DNA from: Paenibacillus sp. FSL R5-0345
GTDB lineage: Bacteria; Bacillota; Bacilli; Paenibacillales; Paenibacillaceae
Direction: 5' to 3'
Length of the DNA: 64,000 bases
NCBI RefSeq assembly: GCF_000758585.1
Contig: NZ_CP009281.1
Location: 4,278,001-4,342,000 of the forward strand
A program made the translations under genes and the position numbers. Shown here in pieces: positions 26,877 to 36,177 of this stretch; position 1 is the stretch's first letter, and each line of letters begins with the position of its first letter. A model generated the notes under the pieces. It was not told the DNA's origin and ran no database searches. It saw nothing but the letters and a program-made list of their open reading frames with translations.

Positions 26877-27077
26877 AGTACAACCCCTCCACTTTCTATA
26901 AATGCACGTATTCTCTAATATTACCTGAAACCACTTGACTCTTGCACCCTTATTTTCACAACAACACATAGCTTCGAATGGTACTTGTTTACATAAAAAT
27001 TTATATATTTTAATAGAATATATGTTTTATACTATGACTATTACATATGGTGGAAAGAATATGAGAGGTGAATAGCA

Positions 27078-28547
27078 GTGCGGCCCTATGAATTGCACAG
27101 TTTCGATTTTGCTTTTACACATGCTGTAATTGGAATGGCGCTTGTTTCGTTTGATGGAACGCTCTTGAAATGGAATTCCGCCTTAAGTGCCCTTTTGGGA
27201 TATGATCATAGCGAGTTACTAACATCCTCTTCATCTGTTCGTACGCTTCTAAGTCAGATCCGTGAAATTGCTGAGCTTGAAGAGTCTTTATCCTCGTTGA
27301 ACATCCATCCGTATCGATACCAACAGGATTACTTCAAACCAACTGGACAACTATTATCCCTAGAGATCTCCATCTCTATTATTTCGGATACCAATGGTGC
27401 CCCCCAATATTATTTCATTCAATTCGAAAATAAGACGATCATCAAGCAGATAGAAACGCAGCTGCAGGAAGCAGAAACTAATCTGTTGGAGAAAGATGAT
27501 TCTTTCTTACAGCTGCTAGAGGAATTACCTCTGACCGTGGTGATTACAATAAACGGGATTGTTCATTATGCGAATTCAGCGGGTTTGCAATTAATCCATG
27601 CGGAAAGCCTTGATCAAGTATTTGGTTCATCTACTACTAGTATTGTAGACCTTTCCAATTATCAAATTCTTCAAGAACGAAGGGAAAGATATCACAGCGG
27701 TAATACGTCAGGCTCCGTTTGCTACTTAATTAATTGCTTAAATGGTCAGCAGAAATATGTGGATGGGTTCACGCTACCGATTATCTTCAATGGAAGCAGA
27801 GCATTTATTGGGATTTTTAAAGATATCTCACAGCAAATGCTGGAAGAAGAACGGCTAATCCAATCCGAGAAATTATCCACCGCAGGGCAATTAGCAGCTG
27901 GAATTGCTCATGAAATCCGGAATCCACTTACAGCCATTAACGGCTTTATGAAGCTGCTTCGCTCTTCCGAGCGCATGAATGATAAATATTTTTTCATTAT
28001 AGAGTCCGAATTGAAACGCATCGAGTTTATCGTCAACGAACTGCTCGTCTTATCCAAACCACAAACGACGCATATCAGTAAGCCTGTCGATTTATTATCT
28101 TTGCTCGAGCAAGTTACTACATTAATGAATGGTCAAGCTGCACTAAGAAACCTTAAGATTCTCCCTGTCTGTGCTGATCAACCCATTTGGATTCATGGAG
28201 AGGCTTATCAGCTTAAGCAGGTGTTTATTAATTTACTTAAAAATGCGATGGAAGCAATGAATAATGGAGGAAACATATATATTCATGTGCATACAACTGA
28301 AAGTGAATCCCGAATTAGTGTACAGGATGAAGGTTGCGGGATGTCAGAGGAACAGATCAAAGCACTTGGCAAACCATTTTATACGACAAAAGAATCAGGA
28401 ACTGGCCTTGGGTTTATGATCACACAAAATATTGTACATAATCATGGCGGAGCTATAACAGTAGAAAGTATTCCTGAGCAAGGTACCACTTTTACAGTAA
28501 CCCTTCCAATGATATTAGAGCCTGAGGAAGCTGCGATTAGCATTTGA
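27078..28547 (+). CDS. PAS-domain histidine kinase, KinA/KinE-like
   Basis: 489 residues, no membrane segments, so cytoplasmic. Two PAS domains at about 10-120 and 145-255, then HisKA with His278 in AGIAHEIRNPLTAI and HATPase_c with NLLKNAMEAM, DEGCGM and GTGLGFMI. The H-box and lack of a partner regulator resemble sporulation phosphorelay kinases (KinA/KinE), which phosphorylate Spo0F; this is inferred from architecture. GTG start with AGAGGTGAATA upstream. Confidence 0.88.
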   Translation: MRPYELHSFDFAFTHAVIGMALVSFDGTLLKWNSALSALLGYDHSELLTSSSSVRTLLSQIREIAELEESLSSLNIHPYRYQQDYFKPTGQLLSLEISISIISDTNGAPQYYFIQFENKTIIKQIETQLQEAETNLLEKDDSFLQLLEELPLTVVITINGIVHYANSAGLQLIHAESLDQVFGSSTTSIVDLSNYQILQERRERYHSGNTSGSVCYLINCLNGQQKYVDGFTLPIIFNGSRAFIGIFKDISQQMLEEERLIQSEKLSTAGQLAAGIAHEIRNPLTAINGFMKLLRSSERMNDKYFFIIESELKRIEFIVNELLVLSKPQTTHISKPVDLLSLLEQVTTLMNGQAALRNLKILPVCADQPIWIHGEAYQLKQVFINLLKNAMEAMNNGGNIYIHVHTTESESRISVQDEGCGMSEEQIKALGKPFYTTKESGTGLGFMITQNIVHNHGGAITVESIPEQGTTFTVTLPMILEPEEAAISI

Positions 28548-28574
28548 TGAACCGCAATGAATGATCCTTATTCA

Positions 28575-28681
28575 TACTAGTATCCATACCTTCGTAGTGA
28601 GGTTCCGCTTAACGGACCGTATTGCACTTATTCCCTATTAACAAGTCCATTCCCGGGTAATTTGGGGAGAATAACGGTGCT
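28575..28681. repeat. Left flank of dispersed repeat element, copy A
   Basis: Shared with copy B near 47711-47856: GTGAGGTTCCGCTTA, ATTGCACTTATTCCCT, CCCGGGT and GAATAACGGTGCTGGCTCG recur in the same order. Non-coding in all frames of useful length. Confidence 0.65.
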
Positions 28682-29092
28682 GGCTCGTTTATGTTAGCGT
28701 CAGCACATTGTATTCAGTTTTTCGCATACATTTGGCTCGTTTATGTTAGCATCAGCACATTGTATTCGGTTTTTCGCATACATTTGGCTCGTTTATGTTA
28801 CCGTCAGCACATTGTATTCGGTTTTTCGCATACATTTGGCTCGTTTATGTTACCGTTAGCACATTGTATTCGGTTTTTCGCATACATTTGGCTCGTTTAT
28901 GTTACCGTTAGCACATTGTATTCGGTTTTTCGCATACATTTGGCTCCTTTAAGTTACCGTTAGCACATTGTATTCGGTTTTTCGCATACATTTGGCTCGT
29001 TTATGTTAGTGGCGGCACATTGTATTCGATTTTTCGCATACATTTGACTCGTTTAGTTAGCGGCGGCACATTGCATTCGGTTTTTCGCATAC
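28682..29092. repeat. Tandem array of eight 52-bp repeats
   Basis: Eight head-to-tail units begin at 28682, 28734, 28786, 28838, 28890, 28942, 28994 and about 29046. Each starts GGCTCGTTTATGTTA and ends GGTTTTTCGCATACATTT. Units differ at a few positions (CAGC, TAGC or GGC in the variable middle); the last is one base short. Each contains GTATTCG-GTTTTT-CGCATAC, a 7-bp stem with one mismatch. The period is not a multiple of three and no spacers exist, so it is neither coding nor CRISPR. Right flank 29093-29130 also matches copy B. Confidence 0.9.
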
Positions 29093-29209
29093 ATTTCTCC
29101 ACAATCTCGAAATTTTATAATTCTATTATAGTAAGCATATACGCCTTCGGCCTCCTTTAAAGCTGGTAAGCGTTATAAGTGAGAATGATAAGGATAATGT
29201 ATAACGAAA

Positions 29210-29245
29210 AAGAAGCTCCAGTAGCATTAGCTGCTGGAACTTCTT
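29210..29245 (-). terminator. Intrinsic terminator after jetC-like gene
   Basis: Arms AAGAAGCTCCAG and CTGGAACTTCTT with an inner AGC/GCT pair, followed by TTTTTCG on the minus strand. It starts 19 nt after the stop and closes the three-gene condensin operon. Confidence 0.82.
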
Positions 29246-29263
29246 TCATTATGGTGCAAGTGA

Positions 29264-32200
29264 TCAAAAAAGCGAAACAGGAATGAGCTTTCTTCCTCCT
29301 TTGACTAGAGTGGATTCTAGCATGTCCCCTTTCACACCTCCGAAATAGAGCTGCCAGTATACACCAAAGCGAACGCTGACGTCATTCTTCACAAGCTCCG
29401 GCGGCGTAACAATCAGCCATTGAAATTTGAGAGCCTTAGAAATTTCAAACACGGGATCAAGTACGTTATTAGAAACCATTTCTCCAAAAGGATTGTCATA
29501 TAAAAAGACCGTCCATCCTTTGTTCTCACGATTCACACGTTTATGCGTCATGATCATCATGGCTACCAGCAGCTGTACAGATTGACGCTGTCCACCACTG
29601 CCGACAGCCTCATCCAACGCACCGCGATTGATAATCTCCCAGTCGGAATAATGATAGTCTTCCGGAGCGGCATAGAGGAAGTAATTCTCCGTTACCGGTT
29701 TATATACCTGAAGAATCGGGAAGCGATTCTGAAGTGCCGCATAGACGATTCGTCCATCATTAATAACCTCTTTGATTACCACCGCTGGCACTTGTTCAAT
29801 CTTTGGATATTTTGCAAGCAGTTCCTGGATACATCGATTGAAATAGTCGCTCACCATCGGCTCTACTTCATCGCTTGCTCTCGGTACATTGATATTCTTA
29901 TAATTCAGTCGTACCAGCGGGAAGGCATAATTATTCTCATTATGAATAATCATCCGTCGTTCCATTCGCTTCATAATATCAATGATTTGTACTACACGAT
30001 AAGAAGCCCGAGCTACCCACATCTTACGGGAATGATCCATATCTTCCTTATCGTTTTGAATGCTCTCAATCTGATCACGCGAACTACGTAACATCGAATC
30101 TAGGACTTGCTGAGCAATAGCGAAGTTATCCCAATGTACCGTATTTAAACGATCCAGAATCTTGGTCTCCAGTTCAGAATTCCGTTCATTCTTGGCAAGT
30201 TTTCCGGTTAATGAGTTTTTCTCTTCCTTCACTTTCCTGGAGACCTCATCCCGTCTAACCCGGCTATCCTTAATCCGAAGAAGCCAGTCAGCAACGAGAG
30301 ACTCGCAGCTTTCTCTTACACTCAGCATTAATTCTTCTGGCACAGTCCGTAAATTAACCCGCTCCTCAATATGTGCATTCATGATTTTGATTTGATTGGA
30401 TAACGTCTGAATGAATGCATCCATTCGTTCCAAAGATCGCTTACACTGATTAAGCATGTGCTCATTCTCTTGGAAACGCTCTTGAATGTCAGTCTCTTTT
30501 TGCTCGAGTGGCTCATTCCAAATCTCTACGGCACGCTCGTGTTTCTCTTTGATTCCTTTTTCTACCTTGCGCAGTTCCTTCTGCAAATTGTCCAACTCGG
30601 TCTGGCAACGGATGAAAGAGTCGTGAACCATCTGATAGTCTTCTTCTAACGAAGAGGTTTCCGACTTTTGACGGTTTCTTGCAGCCATAATGGATTCGGT
30701 AGATTCAGCAGGTTCTGCCACCTTCCGCCAATCCACATCAACTTGGTTCAGGCTGACTTCAAGCTCTGTTAGATTCTCGCTGGCCGCTTTGATCTGGGCG
30801 GCTCTTGTTCGAATTTCAAGCTCATTCTCCGTCAACGATTGCTGCAGACTTTCAACGGTACTGAGCTGCTGCAACAGAAGATTCTGTTCTACTGGATCAA
30901 TTGGTGTGGTTTCGATATCATCTGAAAGCTGGTGATATGCCGGAAAAACAATCTCAGGAAACCAATGCTGCAGTCTAGGAAATAGAGCATACTTGGCATC
31001 TCCCATCCACTTCTCGCGCTCTCCGCCAAGGCTTACCATTTGCGCTTCAAGATGCTCGAGCTGCTGGTCTTTATTCGCCATTTCCTTGCTAACCAGGCCC
31101 TTACGATCTGTATAATTTTTCTTCTCTTTTTGAGCCTGCTCATGCTTCTTCGTACGTTCAATCCAGGCTTGTAACGCTATAGCCCTCTGCTCATGCTCTG
31201 CACTAAGTGACTTATACTCGGAGATTTCCCGACCGATCCGAGTAAGCGTGCCCTCGTTCTCATCCATCTCGTTGCTCAGACTGATAATGCGCTGCTGAAG
31301 TTCACTCTGCAGTTTCAAAAGGGCATTGCGTTTAACTGTAATCGTCACGGTGTTCTCTGTTTGGTATAACCGCTCGTATTCCTGACGCACAGATTTCAAC
31401 TTCGATAAATAAGCCTCTGCGTCCTGAAGCACCTGTTCTTGTTCCTTAAGCTTCGCCTGGATCCCGCTCTTAAAGTTTAAGAAACGATCTGGCTCCAGTA
31501 CCATCTGTGGTCCTTGGTTAGCTAAAAGCTTAAAAGAAACTTGATCTAGAGCTGTCATTTCTTCACGAATAAAGATAGGCACCGCTGATTTTAGCAGTGT
31601 GTCCTTCAGCAAATCCGGTTTAATTTTATCAGCTTCGCGTCGGGTTACAATCAGACTATAAGGTAAAAGCGGATGACGCTCTAGCTCTTCCTCACGTTCA
31701 AGATATGGACGATCGTTTAAATAGGAACTGCCCGGTGTGGATTGAATTTTAAGCGAATCGAGTGTATCCTTAACCGCCAAAATATCTGAATTCGGCAGCC
31801 AGTAGGATTGATTTTGAAGTTCCACATCCATGAGCTGATTGTAGTAATCCCGTCTAGAACGTTTAGTCTGCTGCTCCACCTCATCTATTTTGCGGATAAA
31901 TCGTAGTTGAATCGTATCCTTCTCTTCAAAAAGACCAGTAGCTCCCAAACGATTATGTTCATCAAACATTTCCAGCAGCACAACGATTTGTGACCATAAC
32001 TGTGATTCTTTATAGGTCTGAGAATCGAGCTGTACCCCAAGCTCATCAATCTCTCGTTCATAAGAGCGATGTTTCTCACTGAGCTCGGCATGATTCTTAT
32101 GCAGTACCAGCTTTCGGTTCTCAGCCTCTTTATGCTGTTCCTCTAACGCTTCCATATCCAGAAGTATCGTTTTGGCAGCAGAAATCGTACGTTGAAGCGC

Positions 32201-33745
32201 CGCCACCGGAGTATGGGCAGCTTCTTGACCATGCTGGGCTGCGAATGTGCCAAGCTCTTCTGTATATTGCCGGATAGATAACGTCAATTCATTAATCTGA
32301 ATATCCAGACCTGCTAACTCCAGCAGAAAGCTCTCCCGCTCCTTGCGCAGACCTTTTTCTTCACTCGTCAGAGCTCGCTCCGCGGTTCCAAACCCTCTGA
32401 TCGTTTGTTGCCAGAGGTTAAACACCACATCCCACTGTTTCCGAAGCTTTTCTTTAGCCGCCAGAATGACCTCTTGACGTTCTTTCATCTCTAAGGAACC
32501 TTCGATGGCTTGAATTTCTTTCTGCCACTGCTCTATTTGTCGTGTGTGGAGCATACGTTTGGCCAAGAAATGAGCCACTTCTAGCTTTTTCTCCTGAGCC
32601 TTGGAATTGTCTAGCCGCCCACGTGCACGTCCCTGATCATCACTGAACTTTTTGAACTCTTCCTGTTTTAGCTCCAGTTCTTCCTTGCTGCGCAAATACT
32701 TGAGATTGTCTGTCTCAAATCGCAATTGCTTCGCTTCCTGATAACGCCCAGCCAGTTCATTAGCAACCTTACTTCGCTCTTCTTCTGCATTTTTCTGCTC
32801 TTCATAGATAACCGTATAGATCTGACGTCCACGCAGTTCAGTTTCTTGAACGGCGCTCTCTGCTTCAACTCCTAGCTTCACCAGCTCATATAATGGCGCA
32901 GCCATTCCAAGAAACTCTGTGTAGACTTGTTCCCGTTGTTCAAGCATCGGTAGGCGTTGAGCTACTGTCGCCGTATCAATAAACATCCGCTGCAGCGTAT
33001 TGTCTTCTTCTTTTGGTCCCTCATTCAGACTGGAGCCGATCTCAGGGATAATTAGCTTTTCGAATAAGTTATGGTTGGTAAAGGCATCATTCTTTTTAAA
33101 ATAACCTTTAATACCGCCCTCTTCCCCATTGATTCGCCGCATATTACGCCACTCGGCGATATGAATATCCCGAGTAGCCAGGAAATCATAATATCTTTTT
33201 AAATCCGAGCTATGGCTACCGAAAGGTACAATTTCTCCCCGCCGATCTCGTATAAATTGCTGTATCGTTTCAAAACTCGTAGGTTCAGCAGACTCTTCAT
33301 CAAAGAGCGGCAACGTAGAAAGGGTAAGTTCAGACGCTTCACCGTAATCTGTAAGTGCGTACAGTAAGTAATCTACTTTTATGTCCTGCTGATCCAGCGA
33401 ATTATGTGCTGTCATGGCAATACCAGTCGTCATGTACTCATTACGCTCACTGTTGTCGAGATGCCATTCGATAGCTACGTGAAAGGTGTAAGGTTTAAGT
33501 TGTTTTTTATGGTTATGAAAAAATGCTTCAACCTGGTTCTCACTGTCTTTTCCCCATGGCGTTTTGGGCATTAATAACTGAAATATGGATTGCAGCAGTA
33601 CGCCCTTCCCGCCGCCATTCATAAGCGTTATAAGGGTATTGGCCGGCCCCTCTTCGTTGCAGAGGTCCAGAATCATATCATCATATTTCTTGAGCATTTT
33701 CTCGTATTTAAGTCCTGTAATTCGTATGCGTTCAATCCGCGGCAT
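29264..33745 (-). CDS. SMC-like ATPase of a Wadjet/MksB-type condensin (JetC-like)
   Basis: About 1493 residues. The N-terminal head has the P-loop LMNGGGKGVLL at about residues 41-51. Long coiled coils lie on either side of a globular hinge at about 600-770 (LLPYSLIVTRREADKIKPDL, FIREEMTAL). The C-terminal head holds the ABC signature GSGGQRQSVQL and the Walker B strand WTVFLYDNPFGEM, where the residue after Asp is Asn rather than the usual Glu. The ATG at 33745 overlaps the upstream gene's end by 14 nt; a GTG 9 nt upstream is possible. SMC-type ATPases of this class extrude DNA loops; in Wadjet they recognise plasmids. Confidence 0.85.
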   Translation of the reverse strand: MPRIERIRITGLKYEKMLKKYDDMILDLCNEEGPANTLITLMNGGGKGVLLQSIFQLLMPKTPWGKDSENQVEAFFHNHKKQLKPYTFHVAIEWHLDNSERNEYMTTGIAMTAHNSLDQQDIKVDYLLYALTDYGEASELTLSTLPLFDEESAEPTSFETIQQFIRDRRGEIVPFGSHSSDLKRYYDFLATRDIHIAEWRNMRRINGEEGGIKGYFKKNDAFTNHNLFEKLIIPEIGSSLNEGPKEEDNTLQRMFIDTATVAQRLPMLEQREQVYTEFLGMAAPLYELVKLGVEAESAVQETELRGRQIYTVIYEEQKNAEEERSKVANELAGRYQEAKQLRFETDNLKYLRSKEELELKQEEFKKFSDDQGRARGRLDNSKAQEKKLEVAHFLAKRMLHTRQIEQWQKEIQAIEGSLEMKERQEVILAAKEKLRKQWDVVFNLWQQTIRGFGTAERALTSEEKGLRKERESFLLELAGLDIQINELTLSIRQYTEELGTFAAQHGQEAAHTPVAALQRTISAAKTILLDMEALEEQHKEAENRKLVLHKNHAELSEKHRSYEREIDELGVQLDSQTYKESQLWSQIVVLLEMFDEHNRLGATGLFEEKDTIQLRFIRKIDEVEQQTKRSRRDYYNQLMDVELQNQSYWLPNSDILAVKDTLDSLKIQSTPGSSYLNDRPYLEREEELERHPLLPYSLIVTRREADKIKPDLLKDTLLKSAVPIFIREEMTALDQVSFKLLANQGPQMVLEPDRFLNFKSGIQAKLKEQEQVLQDAEAYLSKLKSVRQEYERLYQTENTVTITVKRNALLKLQSELQQRIISLSNEMDENEGTLTRIGREISEYKSLSAEHEQRAIALQAWIERTKKHEQAQKEKKNYTDRKGLVSKEMANKDQQLEHLEAQMVSLGGEREKWMGDAKYALFPRLQHWFPEIVFPAYHQLSDDIETTPIDPVEQNLLLQQLSTVESLQQSLTENELEIRTRAAQIKAASENLTELEVSLNQVDVDWRKVAEPAESTESIMAARNRQKSETSSLEEDYQMVHDSFIRCQTELDNLQKELRKVEKGIKEKHERAVEIWNEPLEQKETDIQERFQENEHMLNQCKRSLERMDAFIQTLSNQIKIMNAHIEERVNLRTVPEELMLSVRESCESLVADWLLRIKDSRVRRDEVSRKVKEEKNSLTGKLAKNERNSELETKILDRLNTVHWDNFAIAQQVLDSMLRSSRDQIESIQNDKEDMDHSRKMWVARASYRVVQIIDIMKRMERRMIIHNENNYAFPLVRLNYKNINVPRASDEVEPMVSDYFNRCIQELLAKYPKIEQVPAVVIKEVINDGRIVYAALQNRFPILQVYKPVTENYFLYAAPEDYHYSDWEIINRGALDEAVGSGGQRQSVQLLVAMMIMTHKRVNRENKGWTVFLYDNPFGEMVSNNVLDPVFEISKALKFQWLIVTPPELVKNDVSVRFGVYWQLYFGGVKGDMLESTLVKGGRKLIPVSLF

Positions 33746-34490
33746 TAGTAGCACCGTCTTTCTCAGCTAAAGTTCGTCCAATGAGTTTCTTTAATTCCTG
33801 ATACCGGTCAACATCATGATATAAATACCGCATTCTCTCATAAAGCTCTTCCCGCGGGAATATGCGCTTCTCTGACTCTGAGATGAACACAAGCTTCTCC
33901 TCTTCCAGGAGCTTCATACCTTCATGTATCAGCCCAATTCGTGAGCCTGCGCCTCTTGTCAGAAGATCGCTCTCTTCCTGACTCTTAGTTTGCATATAGA
34001 GGTTAGTCCACACCTTCGACATCGCTTGGATATCCAACCGCCACTGCTGGCTAAACTGACCTTCATCATCCATCTGTATCCAAGCTTGAAAAAGTGAAGA
34101 CACCTGATCGGATATCTGTATATAGGACATACTGTCCTGTCCGGACTTAAAATGAGTCTCGTCCTGGTCCATCTCGGCCAGAAAAACAAGGATGATAATA
34201 TTAATGATATGTAAATGAGTTTTGCGCTCAATTCGTGAGTATTTATTCTTCAACTGGGTAAAGTTGGTGGCGAACACTGACCCGAGTGGATTGACGAGCA
34301 GATGGAGACGTTGTCCGGAATTCATCACTCGACAGCCTGCCTCCTTGGCAACATATTGAAGCGCATCATATGTTCCAGCGTCCTGCAGGCATTCTGCCGC
34401 CGCAGGATCATCGAGAGGAATTACTTTTTTACGAAGTAATTCAAAAAATAGCCGTGAAGCTTGCTGTACCTGTTCTAATGTATAACTCAT
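33732..34490 (-). CDS. JetB/MksE-like small condensin subunit (DUF6063-like)
   Basis: 252 residues with a predicted helical, winged-helix-rich make-up (YTLEQVQQASRLFFELLRKK, IGLIHEGMKLLEEEKLVFI, then RMRYLYHDVDRYQELKKLIG at the C-terminus). Size and place between the kleisin-like and SMC genes match the 'kite' subunit of Wadjet (JetB) or MksE. The gene starts 12 nt after the first gene of the operon and overlaps the SMC gene, so subunits are made in a fixed ratio. The DUF6063 link is from memory and not checked. Confidence 0.72.
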   Translation of the reverse strand: MSYTLEQVQQASRLFFELLRKKVIPLDDPAAAECLQDAGTYDALQYVAKEAGCRVMNSGQRLHLLVNPLGSVFATNFTQLKNKYSRIERKTHLHIINIIILVFLAEMDQDETHFKSGQDSMSYIQISDQVSSLFQAWIQMDDEGQFSQQWRLDIQAMSKVWTNLYMQTKSQEESDLLTRGAGSRIGLIHEGMKLLEEEKLVFISESEKRIFPREELYERMRYLYHDVDRYQELKKLIGRTLAEKDGATNAAD

Positions 34491-34502
34491 GCTTGTTACC
34501 TC

Positions 34503-36008
34503 TCACCTCTCCACGATCTTAATAATATATGGACTCATGTCCAGACCAGACCAGTGTACCCTTGGGTATGGTTCTGGAGCAATGCTCGTCCGCAGCAGCT
34601 TGCCGCGCAAGCTCTCCAGTTGAGGATCATCCTCTAGTACATACCGAATTAGCAACTGGCATTCATCGGATCCGTTGCTGTTCTCTGGAGCTTGTTCTTG
34701 TACTGTAATTTCAGAATGAAAAAACTGCACCCATAGATCTATAGCATCCGGTGTGCGTGCCCAACGTGTTAATTCCTCCGAGGTAAAAGCTTCCTCAGTA
34801 AACGTAAAGCTTCCACACTCGGCTAAAGCATTGAACACAGGCTTCCACAGTTCAACGACTTCCGTCCAAGGAATCCCCTTAGGAATATATTGAACGGTCT
34901 CCGCATCTATCTCATCATCAAGTTCATCCATCACAAATTCGGGAATAAAACCAACCTCTTGCTCCTCCCAAGCCCAGGGAAGCGGATAAACAAAATCCTG
35001 ATTCGGAGCAAACAAACCGCCAAGAAGCAGTTCAAGGCTGTCGCCGCTAGGCAGCCCCTCTTCTTTAACCCATTCCTCCCAGATATGAGTACGGAAGTTA
35101 AATCCGGCTGCTCCCCAGAATAATTCAGGGAAGTTCAATCTTAAATTAGTCTCCACCTCAAAAATGTTCAAGACTATCTCGGCCAGTTCATCGTGTACTC
35201 GCCTTGAGAGCTCCACACGTTCTGAAAGAATACGAATCTCGTTAAAGTCGATCACATCTTTCTCGTCATTGGCAAGCCGGGCCAGAGAACGATGAATATT
35301 ATCAAAATGCTTGCGTTCTTCCTCGAACTGCTGATGAATTTCTTCGAGTCGCTGATGCCGAGCCACTCCAAATTCACTGAAAATATGCTTCGGGTTACGG
35401 CGCAATGCATTCCTGTATTCCTGCTGCTCATGGATCATCTTCCGGACCCGGGAGATAAGCTCATTCACATCCTGAAGTGCCCTTGTTACACGTCCATGCT
35501 TAATATGCATTTGAATCTCAAGCAGCTTGATGCTGATCTGGAATTCTTCAATAATCTCATGACTCATAAAAATAAGCTCCATTGCGTATTCGGAGAGTCG
35601 ATAGATTGTTCTGCCGTTCTCTTCCCAGCTACTGCGGGTCGCATCCTCGTCCACCATGAAATACTTATATTTCTGCACAGCCATTTGCCGAGCGGCATCA
35701 TCATAATAGTAGGATTCGAAATCTCCGCCATTTCCGCTCCAGAGCAGGCCGTCCACTAAACGTTCTACGGATTCGGTAGTCCCGAGATTCGCAATATTAA
35801 AGCGTTCCAGTGCAGTCCAAGCCAGCGCTATAATATCTTCCTTGGATCTTCTTTCATTGGACTCTAGCTCCAAATAATAGACCTGCAACAAGATGCTTAA
35901 AGACACCATTTCTTTGTAAGGTTGAATTTCGCCAAGGTTCATCCCAGCCCCTAAATTCCATAGGGGATTTAATCGTTTGTTTCGTTCGCCAAAATCCGAC
36001 CAATTCAT
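34503..36008 (-). CDS. JetA/kleisin-like condensin subunit
   Basis: 501 residues, mainly helical. The N-terminal third has a winged-helix-like segment and LNPLWNLGAGMNLGEIQPYK. The middle is a coiled coil (FEEERKHFDNIHRSLARLAN). The C-terminal third is acidic and ends in a second compact domain. The size and operon position match JetA kleisins (formerly DUF5716-like), which link the SMC heads. The ribosome site is modest (AGAAAG with GAGG a little further up). Confidence 0.72.
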   Translation of the reverse strand: MNWSDFGERNKRLNPLWNLGAGMNLGEIQPYKEMVSLSILLQVYYLELESNERRSKEDIIALAWTALERFNIANLGTTESVERLVDGLLWSGNGGDFESYYYDDAARQMAVQKYKYFMVDEDATRSSWEENGRTIYRLSEYAMELIFMSHEIIEEFQISIKLLEIQMHIKHGRVTRALQDVNELISRVRKMIHEQQEYRNALRRNPKHIFSEFGVARHQRLEEIHQQFEEERKHFDNIHRSLARLANDEKDVIDFNEIRILSERVELSRRVHDELAEIVLNIFEVETNLRLNFPELFWGAAGFNFRTHIWEEWVKEEGLPSGDSLELLLGGLFAPNQDFVYPLPWAWEEQEVGFIPEFVMDELDDEIDAETVQYIPKGIPWTEVVELWKPVFNALAECGSFTFTEEAFTSEELTRWARTPDAIDLWVQFFHSEITVQEQAPENSNGSDECQLLIRYVLEDDPQLESLRGKLLRTSIAPEPYPRVHWSGLDMSPYIIKIVER

Positions 36009-36058
36009 CTTTCTGCCAACCTCGCCATCAGTTCTAGTTTGCTACTAAACAAAAATAA

Positions 36059-36083
36059 AACCCGTATACATCCGTATAGGGTT
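36059..36083 (-). terminator. Terminator-like hairpin in GNAT-jetA intergenic region
   Basis: AACCC/GGGTT with an inner GTATAC/GTATA pair, followed on the minus strand by TTATTTTTG. It can end the GNAT transcript, but it also lies between an extended -10 promoter (36109-36117) and the jetA start, so it may attenuate jetABC. Confidence 0.7.
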
Positions 36084-36108
36084 CTGAAGTACGCGAATAT
36101 ATGTTTCT

Positions 36109-36117
36109 ATTATATCA
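36109..36117 (-). promoter_or_regulatory. Extended -10 promoter candidate for jetABC
   Basis: On the minus strand TGATATAAT is a consensus extended -10 (TGnTATAAT). No good -35 is visible, which is usual for this promoter class. About 100 nt upstream of the jetA start. Confidence 0.45.
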
Positions 36118-36177
36118 ATTCATCGAAGGTTGTGCTATTTATTGTTAAACAAAATAATTGATTCTATCCACGCATTT

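Noticed and set aside
28691..28963. 90-residue open frame inside the repeats
   Set aside because: It only reflects the repeat; the 52-bp period shifts frame in each unit, and no ribosome site is seen.
28682..29092. CRISPR array
   Set aside because: The 52-bp units are directly joined without unique spacers, and no cas genes are present.
29264..36008. A complete four-gene Wadjet system
   Set aside because: No toprim/JetD-like gene is found between 28548 and 36840 in any frame, so only JetABC is claimed.
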